Source: Oceanospirillum linum
Lineage (GTDB): Bacteria; Pseudomonadota; Gammaproteobacteria; Pseudomonadales; Halomonadaceae
NCBI RefSeq assembly: GCF_001995095.2
Contig: NZ_MTSD02000004.1
Location: 186,001-250,000 of the forward strand
Length of the DNA stretch: 64,000 nucleotides
Reading direction: 5' to 3'
The notes below the pieces were generated by a model that saw only the letters and a program-made list of their open reading frames with translations, had not been told where the DNA came from and searched no databases. This document shows, in pieces, positions 27,744 through 37,744 of this stretch (its first letter is position 1; every line of letters begins with the position of its first letter). The position numbers and the translations under genes were made by a program.

Positions 27744-27760
27744 CGTTTACATCTCGTTAT

Positions 27761-28405
27761 CTAGGGTGATAACCGTTCTATATTCCATTTGCCCCCGCCA
27801 ATAACATAGCGGAAGCGGTCGTGCAGCCTGCTGGGCTGTCCCTGCCAAAACTCAAAAAGGTCGGGAACGATACGATAGCCACCCCAGTGAGGTGGACGTG
27901 GGATAGGTTCATCACCGGCGAACTGTTCACTAAATTGGTCGCACCGCTGTGATAGCCAGTCCCTGTCTGGAATCACCGCGCTTTGCTTGGATACCCAGGC
28001 ACCGATCTGACTTTCCCTTGGGCGGCTATGAAAATAGTCTTCAGATTGCTTTGGAGAAACTCGCTCAACCACCCCGTCAATACGAACCTGACGTTGCTTT
28101 TCACCCCACCAGAAAACAACTGACGCAAAAGGGTTGCCAGCAAGGTGCATTCCTTTTTCACTTTGGTAGTTGGTGTAAAAGGTCAGGCCGCGGGAGTCCA
28201 GGCCTTTAAGTAAAACAATTCTGGAGGCAGGACGGTTTTCCGGTGAAATGGTGGACAATGTCATAGCATTTGGGTCAAAGGGCTCGCTTTCCACGGCCTG
28301 ATCAAACCACTGCCTGAATTGATCGAAAGGGTTTTCAGCCAAGGCTGTTTCAGTCAGAGCCTCCTGATCGAAAACCCGGCGCAGAGAGGAAATGTCCTGA
28401 TTCAT
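27761..28405 (-). CDS. pdxH: Pyridoxamine 5'-phosphate oxidase PdxH
   Basis: PdxH oxidises pyridoxine or pyridoxamine 5'-phosphate to pyridoxal 5'-phosphate with FMN. The 214-aa protein shows the family FMN-binding stretch RIVLLKGLDSRGLTFYTNY, the FWWGEKQRQVRIDG segment, SRPRESQIGAWVSKQS and the C-terminal PSRLHDRFRY. Length agrees with E. coli PdxH (218 aa). A TTG eight codons upstream keeps the frame open, but the ATG at 28405 gives the usual start. It is convergent with the acetyltransferase gene. Confidence 0.95.
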   Translation of the reverse strand: MNQDISSLRRVFDQEALTETALAENPFDQFRQWFDQAVESEPFDPNAMTLSTISPENRPASRIVLLKGLDSRGLTFYTNYQSEKGMHLAGNPFASVVFWWGEKQRQVRIDGVVERVSPKQSEDYFHSRPRESQIGAWVSKQSAVIPDRDWLSQRCDQFSEQFAGDEPIPRPPHWGGYRIVPDLFEFWQGQPSRLHDRFRYVIGGGKWNIERLSP

Positions 28406-28513
28406 AAGGTAAATATCTCTTTGTCTCAAGGTGTGCTGTTCATCATAAACCCAGTTCGCACACCCGCCAACCAGAAGCAGAGCCGAAGGCTAAAAAATAC
28501 TTAAAATACTGAC

Positions 28514-29119
28514 CTAAAGCTGTAAAAAGTTTTTTATTCCCGAGAAAACAATCTGGGCTGCCATGGCACTGAGGATCAGACCTGTCATCTTACTGAGAAT
28601 ATTTAAACCCGTTTTACCCAGAATGCGCTCAATTTGACTGGATAAGTAGAGTAGGCCACCGAGGGAGAGAAGCGCTACCATAAGTGCGCTAACGCCAATC
28701 AGCGTTTCTGTGGTGGTTTTGAGTTCTGCACCATAGACTAAAGTTGCGCCGATAGTGGCAGGGCCAACAATGGTTGGTATAGCCAGAGGAACGACAGATA
28801 TATCGTCACTATTTTGCTCTGGCACCCCGGTTGCGTGGTTGCGAACACCATCTTTAACAAGACTGACAGCTGAAAGAAACAGAAGGCAGCCGGCACCAAT
28901 ACGAAATGAGTCAAGCGTTATCCCAAGAACCTGAAATAAAGTTGTGCCAAAAAAGAACAGAGTCAGGCAAATCACAGCTGCCGACAGAATTGCACGGTTA
29001 ATGGTGGTTCTTTTTTCCTGTTGACTGTTGCCTCTGGTTAAAGACAGGAACATAGAGACCACGAAAAAAGGTGCAAAGAGAAAGAAAAATTGAATGAAGG
29101 TAGAAATAAACAGAGCCAT
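28514..29119 (-). CDS. MarC-family integral membrane protein
   Basis: This 201-aa protein has six predicted membrane helices and the MarC-family features APFFVVSMFLSLT near residue 17 and PLAIPTIVGPATIGATLVY in the middle. E. coli MarC was once tied to multiple antibiotic resistance, though that role was not upheld; the function is unknown. It is transcribed on its own, divergent from pomAB. Confidence 0.85.
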   Translation of the reverse strand: MALFISTFIQFFFLFAPFFVVSMFLSLTRGNSQQEKRTTINRAILSAAVICLTLFFFGTTLFQVLGITLDSFRIGAGCLLFLSAVSLVKDGVRNHATGVPEQNSDDISVVPLAIPTIVGPATIGATLVYGAELKTTTETLIGVSALMVALLSLGGLLYLSSQIERILGKTGLNILSKMTGLILSAMAAQIVFSGIKNFLQL

Positions 29120-29291
29120 GCGGTAAACAGCCTTATTGAAAGTGGTTGCGACTGGGATTGTGCTTTAGGTTATTATAAATCCACTTTCCGGATCTTGTTG
29201 GATAGTTTTGATTTTTACTTCGGAAATCAGGTATAAAATTTGTAAACAAAGGGACGTGCAGTGCTTTTTAGCAATAATTGTCACTGGGCGG

Positions 29292-29318
29292 TAAAGTATT
29301 TTTTTACGTTGCCGATAT
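29292..29318 (+). promoter_or_regulatory. Sigma-28 (FliA) promoter of pomAB
   Basis: TAAA at 29292-29295, a 15-base spacer and GCCGATAT at 29311-29318 match the flagellar sigma-28 consensus TAAA-N15-GCCGATAA with one mismatch. It lies about 105 bases before the pomA start, the right place for a class III flagellar gene. The rest of the 303-base spacer shows nothing else clear. Confidence 0.75.
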
Positions 29319-29422
29319 GGCATAAGCTACTGAAAAGTCAGTTGTATGGGCTACTAATCAAACATTCACTGAGTTATGCTTTTGTTTAACTTTGTTGAAA
29401 TGTCACAAATAAGGTTGGGTCA

Positions 29423-30196
29423 ATGGATTTCGCCACGCTTCTTGGGCTAGTTACAGGTGTTGCATTTGTTGGTTTGGGTATTGCTCAGGGCGACGACCCC
29501 AGCATCTTTATCAACATCCCTGGTATTTTTATTGTAGTGGGTGGCACTATCTCGGTCACTTTAGTTAAGTACCGAATTGCCAGTTTCTTTTCCGGCCTCA
29601 AAGAAGGCTTCTCAGTTGCTTTTCTGGAAAGTAACGATAATCCGCGAGAGATTATTCAGCTTGCCAATCATCTGGCAAAAATCGCCCGTCGAAATGGTCT
29701 TTTAGGCTTGGAAGATGAGCCTATTGAGAACCCTTTCTTCGCGAAGGGCATTCAGCTTTGTGTGGATGGACATCCCCCTGAATTTATTCAGAAAGTTCTC
29801 ATGAATGAGATGAGTATGTCTATTGACCGTAAGCAGTTGGGTGAAAAGATTTTCCGTAATATGGCAAGTTCTGCTCCGGCTTTCGGCATGATAGGTACGC
29901 TGGTTGGTTTGGTTCAGATGCTAAACAACCTGGATGACCCTTCTAAGCTGGGTCCGGGTATGGCTGTTGCGCTTTTAACGACCTTGTATGGTTCTCTGAT
30001 TGCTCAGTTGGTTATGATGCCTCTGGCTGACAAACTGGCTCTTAAAGGTGCCGAGCTTGAGTCCAACATGTCTCTGATTACTGAGTCAGTACTGGGGATT
30101 CAGGAAGGGCTTAACCCAACAGTTATGGACGAGCTTCTGGAAACTTATCTGCCTGAATATCTGCGTTCTGGCATGTCAATGTCTGAAGAAATTTAG
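29423..30196 (+). CDS. pomA: Flagellar motor stator protein PomA
   Basis: PomA forms the pentameric part of the stator that turns ion flow into flagellar rotation. The 257-aa MotA/PomA-family protein begins MDFATLLGLVTGVAFVGLGI and has four membrane helices (about residues 5-22, 30-48, 150-170 and 183-203) with the large cytosolic loop between helices 2 and 3; PAFGMIGTLVGLVQML and GPGMAVALLTTLYGS are the conserved helix-3 and helix-4 segments. The size and start are those of sodium-driven PomA rather than the longer proton-type MotA (inference). pomB begins 38 bases downstream. Confidence 0.93.
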   Translation: MDFATLLGLVTGVAFVGLGIAQGDDPSIFINIPGIFIVVGGTISVTLVKYRIASFFSGLKEGFSVAFLESNDNPREIIQLANHLAKIARRNGLLGLEDEPIENPFFAKGIQLCVDGHPPEFIQKVLMNEMSMSIDRKQLGEKIFRNMASSAPAFGMIGTLVGLVQMLNNLDDPSKLGPGMAVALLTTLYGSLIAQLVMMPLADKLALKGAELESNMSLITESVLGIQEGLNPTVMDELLETYLPEYLRSGMSMSEEI

Positions 30197-30234
30197 AACA
30201 GGGTATCCGCAGCGAGACGCGAGGGATATTTGAG

Positions 30235-31041
30235 GTGATGCATATCAATACTAAAAAGCGCAGGAAGGCAAAGAACGAAGAAGTCCCTGAATGGATGGTG
30301 ACTTTTGCCGATATGATGACGCTTCTGCTGACCTTTTTTGTTTTGATTCTGTCGTTTTCTACGACAGATGTTGAACGTTATAAGAGCATTGCAGAGGCTA
30401 TGCAGAGCTCCTTTGGGCTTCAGGAGCTTAACCCGCTCAGTATCATTCCAGCTGATAATCCGCCAAAGAATGAGAATATTATTGAGCCGCTTAAGCCCCA
30501 GCCTTCAACTGAGGCTGAAGATGCTGATATAGAGAATCAGCTGGAAAGCATCGGAAACCGGCTGGAAACGAATTTTACTGATGAGATTGAGAAAGGTGTC
30601 ATCATTGTTGAGCGCGATGAGGATCACATTATTATTCGTTTCCCGGATGAGTCTGCGTTTACATCCGGCAGTGACTATCTGGAGCCTGCAGTTGTCCCTG
30701 TTCTTCAGAAAGTTGGGCAGCTGATCTCTGAGTACGACATGTTCACTATTGTGGGCGGGCATACTGATGATCAGCCGATCAATACAGACCGCTTCCGCTC
30801 AAATTGGGATCTCTCAGCTGCCCGTGCAGTATCTGTTGCCCATGAGTTAACATGGCTGACGGATCTTGAAGAGGAATTTCTCTATGTGGTAGGTAATGCG
30901 GATGCACGTCCTCTGGTTCCTAATACCAGTCAGGAAAACCGTATCAAAAACCGCCGTGTTGAGATTTTGCTTATTGAGCGTCCCGATAATACTGAGCGTG
31001 ATGTTTACCAAGGTATTCAGCAGAGCCCACTTTTAAGGTAA
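30235..31041 (+). CDS. pomB: Flagellar motor stator protein PomB
   Basis: PomB is the plug/peptidoglycan-binding stator partner of PomA. The 268-aa protein has a single membrane helix with the ion-binding Asp26 in WMVTFADMMTLLLTFFVLIL, a linker, and a C-terminal OmpA-like domain (GGHTDDQPI, RSNWDLSAARAVSV, NRRVEILL) that fixes the stator to the cell wall. Start is either GTG at 30235, nine bases after GAGGG, or the next codon ATG at 30238. It is cotranscribed with pomA. Confidence 0.93.
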   Translation: MMHINTKKRRKAKNEEVPEWMVTFADMMTLLLTFFVLILSFSTTDVERYKSIAEAMQSSFGLQELNPLSIIPADNPPKNENIIEPLKPQPSTEAEDADIENQLESIGNRLETNFTDEIEKGVIIVERDEDHIIIRFPDESAFTSGSDYLEPAVVPVLQKVGQLISEYDMFTIVGGHTDDQPINTDRFRSNWDLSAARAVSVAHELTWLTDLEEEFLYVVGNADARPLVPNTSQENRIKNRRVEILLIERPDNTERDVYQGIQQSPLLR

Positions 31042-31066
31042 GCCGTTTGTCTGCTGCTGGGTTAAA

Positions 31067-31098
31067 CTAAAAAAGGTGCCGGAAAGGGCACCTTTTTT
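31067..31098 (+). terminator. Terminator after pomB
   Basis: GGTGCC (31075-31080) pairs with GGCACC (31087-31092), with A6 before and T6 after the stem. It ends pomAB and can act in both directions. Confidence 0.8.
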
Positions 31099-31116
31099 AT
31101 GGCCTGTTGAAGGGCC

Positions 31117-31145
31117 AAAAAAAACCTCGCCGAAGCGAGGTTTTT
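31117..31145. terminator. Bidirectional terminator at the end of cysI-DUF934
   Basis: AACCTCGC at 31123-31130 and GCGAGGTT at 31135-31142 close a CGAA loop, flanked by A7 on the left and T5 on the right. It lies about 15 bases beyond the DUF934 stop and mainly serves the minus-strand operon. Confidence 0.8.
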
Positions 31146-31157
31146 AAAGTAGCCGGT

Positions 31158-31646
31158 TTAATTCCAGCGCTCTGCAAACAGAGGCTGAGGTTTATCCAAT
31201 GCTGCCTGGTAGGCGCCAGAGAAAGGCTTAAGGCCCTGTAGTGCCTCTTCAATAGATTTATCTTCCCGAACAGCAAAGCTGTTAAAACCACAACGGGTCA
31301 TATAGAAGAGCTGATCCTGTAGCACATCGCCTATGGCACGCAGTTCGCCATTATAGTTAAACCGCTCGCGTAGCTGTCGGGCCAACGTGTACCCACGGCC
31401 ATCGGTGAAAGCGGGGAAGTCGATCGCAATGACAGGTAGCCCTGTCAGCTTTTCAGCCTGCTCATCAAAGACAGTATCATTAGGAATCCAGACGGCTACA
31501 GCTTCGAATGCTCCGGCATCAAAATCACCTGACAGCCACAGCGGATAAGGAAGCAGAACCTTGCCAGAAACCGGTAGTTCTGCCTCAGGATCGACTTTAA
31601 CCCAGTTATCCTCAACGATGGCCTGATTCAGAATAATCTTAGGCAT
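31158..31646 (-). CDS. DUF934 protein linked to sulfite reductase
   Basis: The 162-aa protein begins MPKIILNQAIVEDNW and matches the DUF934 family, with the conserved IAIDFPAFTDGRGYTLARQL centre and GDVLQDQLFYMTRCGFN. Its function is unproven; DUF934 genes follow nitrite/sulfite reductase genes in many proteobacteria and are assumed to help that pathway. I use the ATG at 31646, which has AAGGAGCG just ahead, in preference to a longer frame. It overlaps the end of the reductase gene by 8 bases, so the two are translationally linked. Confidence 0.88.
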   Translation of the reverse strand: MPKIILNQAIVEDNWVKVDPEAELPVSGKVLLPYPLWLSGDFDAGAFEAVAVWIPNDTVFDEQAEKLTGLPVIAIDFPAFTDGRGYTLARQLRERFNYNGELRAIGDVLQDQLFYMTRCGFNSFAVREDKSIEEALQGLKPFSGAYQAALDKPQPLFAERWN

Positions 31647-33285
31647 AAACACGCTCCTTAAATTTCGCTTGACCAAGACGATGATAAGCCTCTACAAAGG
31701 ACTCGCCCTCGATGCGGTTCTCGACGTAAACCCCCATGATAGCCTCAATGGCATCCGGGATTCGGTCCTGTTTCACTGCAGGGCCAAGGATCTTGCCAAT
31801 GTTAGCATCGCTGCCTGATCGACCACCCAGAGAAACCTGGTAGAACTCTTCACCTTTACGGTCAACACCCAAAAGGCCAATATTACCAATATGGTGGTGG
31901 CCACAGGCATTCATACAACCAGAAAAATTGAATTCGATGTCGCCAAGATCATAGAGATGATCAAGGTCCTCAAATCGGCGCTGGATCGCTTCGGCAACGG
32001 GAATAGATTTCGCATTTGCCAGGGCGCAAAAATCACCACCCGGGCAGCAGATCATGTCAGTGAGCTTGCCAATATTAGGTGTTGCAAGATTGTTTTCTTC
32101 CAGAACTTGCCACAATTCAAACAGGTCTGATTTCTTTACATCAGAAAGAATCAGATTCTGATGATGACTGACGCGGAGCTCACCAAAGCTGTACTTGTCC
32201 GCGAGGTCAGCCACCAGGTCCATCTGGCTATCGGTTACATCACCGGGAGCGATACCTGTTTTCTTCAGGGAGACGGTAACGGCAATATAGCCGTCTTTCT
32301 TGTGGGCTTGCGTATTATTGGTGACAAAGCGTGAGAAGGCTTTATTATTGCCACGTTGTTGTTCAAAGGAACCTTCGTCCGGTGCGTTCTCATAGGCCGG
32401 GTCGATAAAGAAACTGGCGGCTTTAGCTATGGCATTTTCTGTTAGGGTCGATGGGCCATCAACCAGGTGTGCCCACTCAGATTCAACCTTTTCCGCGAAC
32501 CCTTCCACACCCAACGCTTTAACCAGAATTTTGATACGGGCTTTGTATTTGTTATCACGGCGGCCAAACTGGTTGTAAACGCGAAGTACGGCTTCTAAAT
32601 ACGTCAGCAAGTGCTTAGCGGGCAGGTTTTTACGCACCAGATTGCCAATCATTGGAGTTCGGCCCAAGCCACCACCAACGTAAACATCAAAAGCAAGGGA
32701 GCCATCTGCGTTCTCTACCAGCTGCAGACCAACATCATGGACTTTGATGGCGGCACGGTCTTCCTCTGTGCCACTGATTGCAATTTTGAATTTACGGGGC
32801 AGAAAAGCGAACTCAGGATGAAAGGTCGACCACTGACGTACAATTTCACACCATGGACGAGGATCTGTGATCTCATCCTGGGCTATACCGGCAAATTGGT
32901 CTGTGGTGGTGTTACGGATACAGTTACCACTGGTCTGGATCGCATGCATTTCAACTTTAGCCAGTTCTTGCAGAATATCCGGACAGTTTTCCAGTGCAGG
33001 CCAGTTGAACTGTACATTTTGGCGGGTTGTAAAGTGCGCGTAACCTTTGTCATAGGTGCGGGCTATGTACGCCAGTTTACGGAGCTGATTTGAGTTCAGC
33101 ATGCCATACGGAATTGCCACGCGCAGCATAGGCGCATGACGTTGCACGTAGATGCCGTTTTGCAGGCGCAGAGGCAGGTACTCAGCCTCTTCCAGTTTGC
33201 CATCAAGATAACGCTGGGTCTGATCCCGGAACTGAACCACCCGCTCATCAACTAATTTTTGATCGTAATCGTCGTACTTATACAT
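31639..33285 (-). CDS. cysI: Sulfite reductase hemoprotein CysI
   Basis: CysI reduces sulfite to sulfide with a coupled siroheme and [4Fe-4S] cluster in cysteine synthesis. The 548-aa protein carries the cluster ligands in CCPGGDFCALANAKS and GCMNACGHHHIGN, and the paired ferredoxin-like halves with RQNVQFNW and HHQNLILSD. Length and the DUF934 neighbour match the Pseudomonas-type CysI, which differs from enteric CysJI and has no flavoprotein subunit beside it. The 298-base upstream spacer shows no clear regulatory element. Nitrite reduction by the same fold is the main alternative. Confidence 0.92.
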   Translation of the reverse strand: MYKYDDYDQKLVDERVVQFRDQTQRYLDGKLEEAEYLPLRLQNGIYVQRHAPMLRVAIPYGMLNSNQLRKLAYIARTYDKGYAHFTTRQNVQFNWPALENCPDILQELAKVEMHAIQTSGNCIRNTTTDQFAGIAQDEITDPRPWCEIVRQWSTFHPEFAFLPRKFKIAISGTEEDRAAIKVHDVGLQLVENADGSLAFDVYVGGGLGRTPMIGNLVRKNLPAKHLLTYLEAVLRVYNQFGRRDNKYKARIKILVKALGVEGFAEKVESEWAHLVDGPSTLTENAIAKAASFFIDPAYENAPDEGSFEQQRGNNKAFSRFVTNNTQAHKKDGYIAVTVSLKKTGIAPGDVTDSQMDLVADLADKYSFGELRVSHHQNLILSDVKKSDLFELWQVLEENNLATPNIGKLTDMICCPGGDFCALANAKSIPVAEAIQRRFEDLDHLYDLGDIEFNFSGCMNACGHHHIGNIGLLGVDRKGEEFYQVSLGGRSGSDANIGKILGPAVKQDRIPDAIEAIMGVYVENRIEGESFVEAYHRLGQAKFKERVYA

Positions 33286-33583
33286 TTAATTTCCTACGAC
33301 AGGGTTTCTGTATCAAATGTGCCAAAAGTCACGGTAAAGCGGAGTGCTTTTTTAATGAAAAACAGACACTACCCGCATGATTTGCTGCACAATAGCAGTC
33401 TTCTCTTATTCTTAAAATGAATTTATATCTATATCTTTATTTCTTTATAGAATATTAATGGCAAGGCTGTGAGATGGCAATATAAGCCTTCAGCCGCCGA
33501 TAAATAGTGATGTACCATCATATTTAGCCCCTCAGAACCCGGAAGGAGGAGGGGGCGCAGAGCAGCTTAGCCAAAGTACGTAA

Positions 33584-34921
33584 TCAACGCAGTGACCAGG
33601 CTTTTACTTTCCAGAGCCAAATAAAGCCAGCCGCATTAAGGCACCGGTAAACCAGCTGTACCCACCAGATCGCCATAAGGCCAAAACCCAGGTAGATTCC
33701 GAAAACAAAGGCAAGGGGAAGGAAGACACCCCACTGCAAGGTAACAGAAACCTGCATCACTGTTTTGCTGGCTCCTGCGCCGAGCATCGCTTGGGTCAGC
33801 ACGATGGCTGAGGCGTCAATAACCATCATGATCGCTGTGAGCCGCAGTAATTCAGTGCCTAAAGCAACAGCTTGAGGCTCTATTAGGAACAGCCCGATAA
33901 TCTGTTGAGCAAAAAGATTAAGGGGGAGCGCGATGATCATTAAAAGTAAGACTGCCACTTTTGCGACATCAAAACCCCAGTATTGAGCAGCTTGCTCATC
34001 GGCTTGTCCTAAAGACCGGCCCACAAGGCTGGTGGCAGCCATGCCGAGTCCTACTGCCGGAAGAATCATCAGTAGAGAGAGGTTCACCAGAACATGGCCC
34101 ACTGCGATAGACAGGGGGTTGATCTGACCAATGATCCAGAACAAAACCAGATAACCAGAGGCAAAGAGCGTTTGCTGCAGGGAGTTGGGTAGGGTGCGAT
34201 TAATCAGTTTACGCAGTATCTGTCTGTCTAAAGGGCTCTTGCGTAAGACGCCAAGACCCAGTTGTTGCAGGGTGTAGATGATCCAGATAATTGTGCCAAT
34301 AAAGAGGGAGATGCAGGTGCCCAGGCCTGCACCTTCAACCCCCATGGCTGGCAGACCAAATTTGCCGTAAATCAAGACATAGCTGATGGCAATGTTACTC
34401 AAATGAATAAGTACGATTGTCTGGAAATAGACTTTTGAATGGTGGCGACCATTCCAGTAGCCCCGGAAAACGAGGTTGAGGGCAACAGCGACTAAACCTA
34501 TTACACGCCAATCAAGGTACGGTTCAGCCAGTTCAACGACGGCACCATCATAGTTGATGTAAGACAGTACCAGCCCCGTTGATGGATAAAAAATAAGAAT
34601 AAGTGGGCCGCACAGGATTATGGCTAGGATCAGCCCTGCTTTGAGGGTTTTGTTCTGAGATACAGTACATTTAGCGCCGTAATAATAGGCGGTTGTTGAC
34701 TGCACCGCAGAAGAGATGCCGAGGATCAGTGCCGTGATAACAAAAGCCGTATAACCAGCGACTCCCGCGGCAGCCAGTGCGGTACTACCCAACGCCCCAA
34801 CCATGGCAGAGTCCACCAGATTAATCAGGCTTTGGGATAACATGCCGCCGATCAATGGCAACGCAAGTTTTAAAATCTCACGCTGCCGTTGAAAGGCGGG
34901 GAAGGACAGTAAAGAACGCAA
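33584..34921 (-). CDS. MATE-family efflux transporter (DinF-like)
   Basis: The 445-aa protein has about twelve membrane helices in two homologous halves, beginning ILKLALPLIGGMLSQSLINLVD, which is the MATE entry motif. Later segments such as GMAATSLVGRSLGQ are typical of the DinF subgroup. MATE proteins export cationic drugs or metabolites by Na+ or H+ antiport; the substrate cannot be told. The stop of this gene and the start region of metH are 21 bases apart on the same strand, so it may be in the metH transcript's downstream part. Confidence 0.9.
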   Translation of the reverse strand: MRSLLSFPAFQRQREILKLALPLIGGMLSQSLINLVDSAMVGALGSTALAAAGVAGYTAFVITALILGISSAVQSTTAYYYGAKCTVSQNKTLKAGLILAIILCGPLILIFYPSTGLVLSYINYDGAVVELAEPYLDWRVIGLVAVALNLVFRGYWNGRHHSKVYFQTIVLIHLSNIAISYVLIYGKFGLPAMGVEGAGLGTCISLFIGTIIWIIYTLQQLGLGVLRKSPLDRQILRKLINRTLPNSLQQTLFASGYLVLFWIIGQINPLSIAVGHVLVNLSLLMILPAVGLGMAATSLVGRSLGQADEQAAQYWGFDVAKVAVLLLMIIALPLNLFAQQIIGLFLIEPQAVALGTELLRLTAIMMVIDASAIVLTQAMLGAGASKTVMQVSVTLQWGVFLPLAFVFGIYLGFGLMAIWWVQLVYRCLNAAGFIWLWKVKAWSLR

Positions 34922-34942
34922 AGAAACGTCTTAATACTAAAA

Positions 34943-37744
34943 TTAAGACGGATCGTAAGACAGAACCGGCATCAGCCAGCGTTCCATCTCCTCTGTGGTT
35001 TTCCCCTTGCGCTCTGCGATCTGCTCCACCTGGTCCAGATCAATTTTGCCGGTACCGAAGTATTTTGCGTCCGGATGGGCAAAATACCAGCCGCTAACGG
35101 CTGCCGCTGGGGTCATAGCGAAGCTTTCTGTCAGTTCGAGCCCACTATGTTTTGTCGCGTCCAGCAGGTTAAACAGCGTCTCTTTTTCGGTATGGTCAGG
35201 ACATGCCGGGTAGCCGGGGGCCGGGCGAATCCCCTGATATTGCTCCTTAATCAGTGCATCATTATCAAGGTTTTCATCTTGAGCATAGCCCCAGAACTCT
35301 TTGCGCACCCGTTCGTGCAGGTGTTCTGCAAAGGCTTCTGCAAGACGGTCAGCCAGTGCTTTCACCATAATGGAGTTGTAGTCATCGCCCGCTGCTTCAT
35401 ACTCATTTGCCAGTTCTTCTGCACCAATACCGGCATTAACAGCAAAGCCGCCAATATAGTCCTCAAGGCCAGTTTCTTTAGGTGCAATATAGTCTGCAAG
35501 GCTCAGGTTTGGCTTTCCTTCAGGTTTTGGTGTTTGCTGACGTATGTGCTGCAGCAAGGCTTTAACATCACTGCGGTTTTCATCGGCATAGACTTCAATC
35601 TGATCGGCCTGAGTCGTGTTTGCCGGCCAGAAGCCGATCACTCCACGGGCCTTGATCAGTTTCTCATCGATGATTTTTTTCAGCATGACTTTCGCATCAT
35701 CAAACAGGCTTGTTGCGGCTTCACCAACCACATCATCGGTTAGAATCTGTGGATATTTACCGGCAAGATCCCAGGACATAAAGAAAGGCGTCCAGTCGAT
35801 GCGCTGAGCTATCGTTGCCAAGTCATAGTCATCAAAAGCTTTTATGCCGGTAAAGGCTGGCTTCACCGGACTGAAGCTGTTCCAATCCAGTGCCAGCTTG
35901 TTATCGCAGGCTTTTTCATAACTTATACGGTCAGCTTTAGCACGCCGGTTGGCATTCCGGATACGGGTTTCTTCATACTCTTTACGCCGGCCTGCGACAA
36001 ACTCATCCCGCAGTTCATCACTTAGCAGATTACTGGCAACACCAACGGCACGGGAGGCATCGGTGACATAGATGACCGGGCCTCGTTTGTATTGTGGCTC
36101 AATTTTAACTGCAGTATGGGCCTTAGAGGTAGTAGCACCTCCGATCAGTAGTGGTATATCAAAACCCTGGCGCTCCATCTCTTTGGCGATATGCACCATT
36201 TCATCAAGGGATGGAGTAATCAGGCCGGACAGACCGATAATGTCGGCATTGTGTTCTTTGGCGGCCTGCAGAATTTTCTCTGCAGGTACCATCACACCCA
36301 GGTCCACTACCTCATAGTTGTTGCACTGAAGTACAACACCGACAATGTTCTTGCCAATATCATGTACGTCGCCCTTCACCGTGGCCATAATGATTTTGCC
36401 TTTGGCTTCCACTTCACCGGACTTTTCAGCCTCAATGAATGGGATAAGATGGGCTACCGCCTGCTTCATAACACGGGCGGATTTTACCACCTGGGGCAGG
36501 AACATTTTACCGGCACCAAACAGGTCGCCGACCACATTCATCCCGTCCATTAGCGGCCCTTCAATCACCTGAATAGGGCGATCTGCTTCAATACGGGCTG
36601 CTTCGGTGTCTTCAAGGATAAAGTTGGTAATACCTTTTACCAGAGCATGCTCGATTCGCTTAGTAACTGGCCAGGAGCGCCATTCGAGATCCTCTTTCTT
36701 TTCCTCTACGCCGTTACCACGGTATTTTTCAGCAACGTCAAGTAGGCGGTCTGTGCTGTCATCTCTGCGGTTCAGAATGACATCTTCGACTAAATCACGC
36801 AGCTCCGTTGGCAGATCGTCGTAAACCGCCAGTTGGCTGGCGTTTACGATGCCCATGGTCATGCCTTCTTTAATGGCGTGATAGAGGAAAACAGAATGGA
36901 TCGCTTCCCGTACAGGGTTATTACCCCGGAAAGAGAAGGACACATTAGAAACACCACCGGAAATCATGGCATGGGGGAGGTTCTGTTTGATCCAGCGGGT
37001 AGCATCGATAAAGTCTACTGCATAGTTGTTATGCTCTTCGATCCCCGTCGCCACGGCAAAGATATTGGGGTCAAAGATAATATCCTCTGCCGGAAAGCCG
37101 ATCTCATTCACCAGTACATCGTAAGAACGCTTACAGATCTCGCGCTTGCGCTCAAACGTGTCAGCCTGACCATCTTCATCAAAAGCCATCACGATGATCG
37201 CGGCACCGTAACGCATGCAGAGTTTAGCGTGGTGACGAAACGCCTCTTCACCTTCCTTCAGGGAGATGGAGTTCACCACTGGCTTGCCTTGTACGCATTT
37301 CAGGCCGGCTTCAATAATCTCCCATTTGGAGGAATCGATCATGATCGGCACTTTTGCAATTTCAGGCTCAGCAGCCACCAGGTTGAGAAATGTGACCATG
37401 GCAGTTTGGGATTCCAACATCCCTTCATCCATGTTGATATCAATCACTTGGGCGCCATTCTCGACCTGCTCCTGTGCGACCTCCAGGGCGGTGTCGTAGT
37501 CCTCTTCCACAATCAGGCGCTTAAATCGGGCTGAACCTGTTACGTTTGTGCGTTCACCAACATTCACAAACAGGCTGTCAGAACCGATATTAAATGGTTC
37601 AAGGCCACTCAGGCGGCAAGCCTTTGGGATATCGGGTATTTGACGGGGGGGGGTACTTGGCAACTGCTTCTGCAATAGCTTTGATGTGTTCCGGTGCAGT
37701 ACCACAACAGCCACCAATAATGTTAAGAAAACCACTGGCGGCAA
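34943..37744 (-). CDS. metH: Methionine synthase MetH, C-terminal part (frame-shifted)
   Basis: This frame carries the pterin-binding (methyltetrahydrofolate) domain starting at [18 protein letters not shown], the cap and cobalamin domain with [11 protein letters not shown] (the axial His), and the C-terminal S-adenosylmethionine activation domain with [12 protein letters not shown]. The portion of the frame before about 37,640 from the right is out-of-frame read-through of the N-terminal gene. Joined to the upstream half by removal of one C from a nine-C run at 37645-37653, the whole would be about 1232 aa, the normal MetH length. As given, this half lacks its own start and homocysteine domain. 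Confidence 0.9.
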   Translation of the reverse strand: MPPVVFLTLLVAVVVLHRNTSKLLQKQLPSTPPRQIPDIPKACRLSGLEPFNIGSDSLFVNVGERTNVTGSARFKRLIVEEDYDTALEVAQEQVENGAQVIDINMDEGMLESQTAMVTFLNLVAAEPEIAKVPIMIDSSKWEIIEAGLKCVQGKPVVNSISLKEGEEAFRHHAKLCMRYGAAIIVMAFDEDGQADTFERKREICKRSYDVLVNEIGFPAEDIIFDPNIFAVATGIEEHNNYAVDFIDATRWIKQNLPHAMISGGVSNVSFSFRGNNPVREAIHSVFLYHAIKEGMTMGIVNASQLAVYDDLPTELRDLVEDVILNRRDDSTDRLLDVAEKYRGNGVEEKKEDLEWRSWPVTKRIEHALVKGITNFILEDTEAARIEADRPIQVIEGPLMDGMNVVGDLFGAGKMFLPQVVKSARVMKQAVAHLIPFIEAEKSGEVEAKGKIIMATVKGDVHDIGKNIVGVVLQCNNYEVVDLGVMVPAEKILQAAKEHNADIIGLSGLITPSLDEMVHIAKEMERQGFDIPLLIGGATTSKAHTAVKIEPQYKRGPVIYVTDASRAVGVASNLLSDELRDEFVAGRRKEYEETRIRNANRRAKADRISYEKACDNKLALDWNSFSPVKPAFTGIKAFDDYDLATIAQRIDWTPFFMSWDLAGKYPQILTDDVVGEAATSLFDDAKVMLKKIIDEKLIKARGVIGFWPANTTQADQIEVYADENRSDVKALLQHIRQQTPKPEGKPNLSLADYIAPKETGLEDYIGGFAVNAGIGAEELANEYEAAGDDYNSIMVKALADRLAEAFAEHLHERVRKEFWGYAQDENLDNDALIKEQYQGIRPAPGYPACPDHTEKETLFNLLDATKHSGLELTESFAMTPAAAVSGWYFAHPDAKYFGTGKIDLDQVEQIAERKGKTTEEMERWLMPVLSYDPS

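Noticed and set aside
36833-37534. Plus-strand 233-codon frame inside metH
   Set aside because: Antisense frame to a conserved gene; no likeness to any family.
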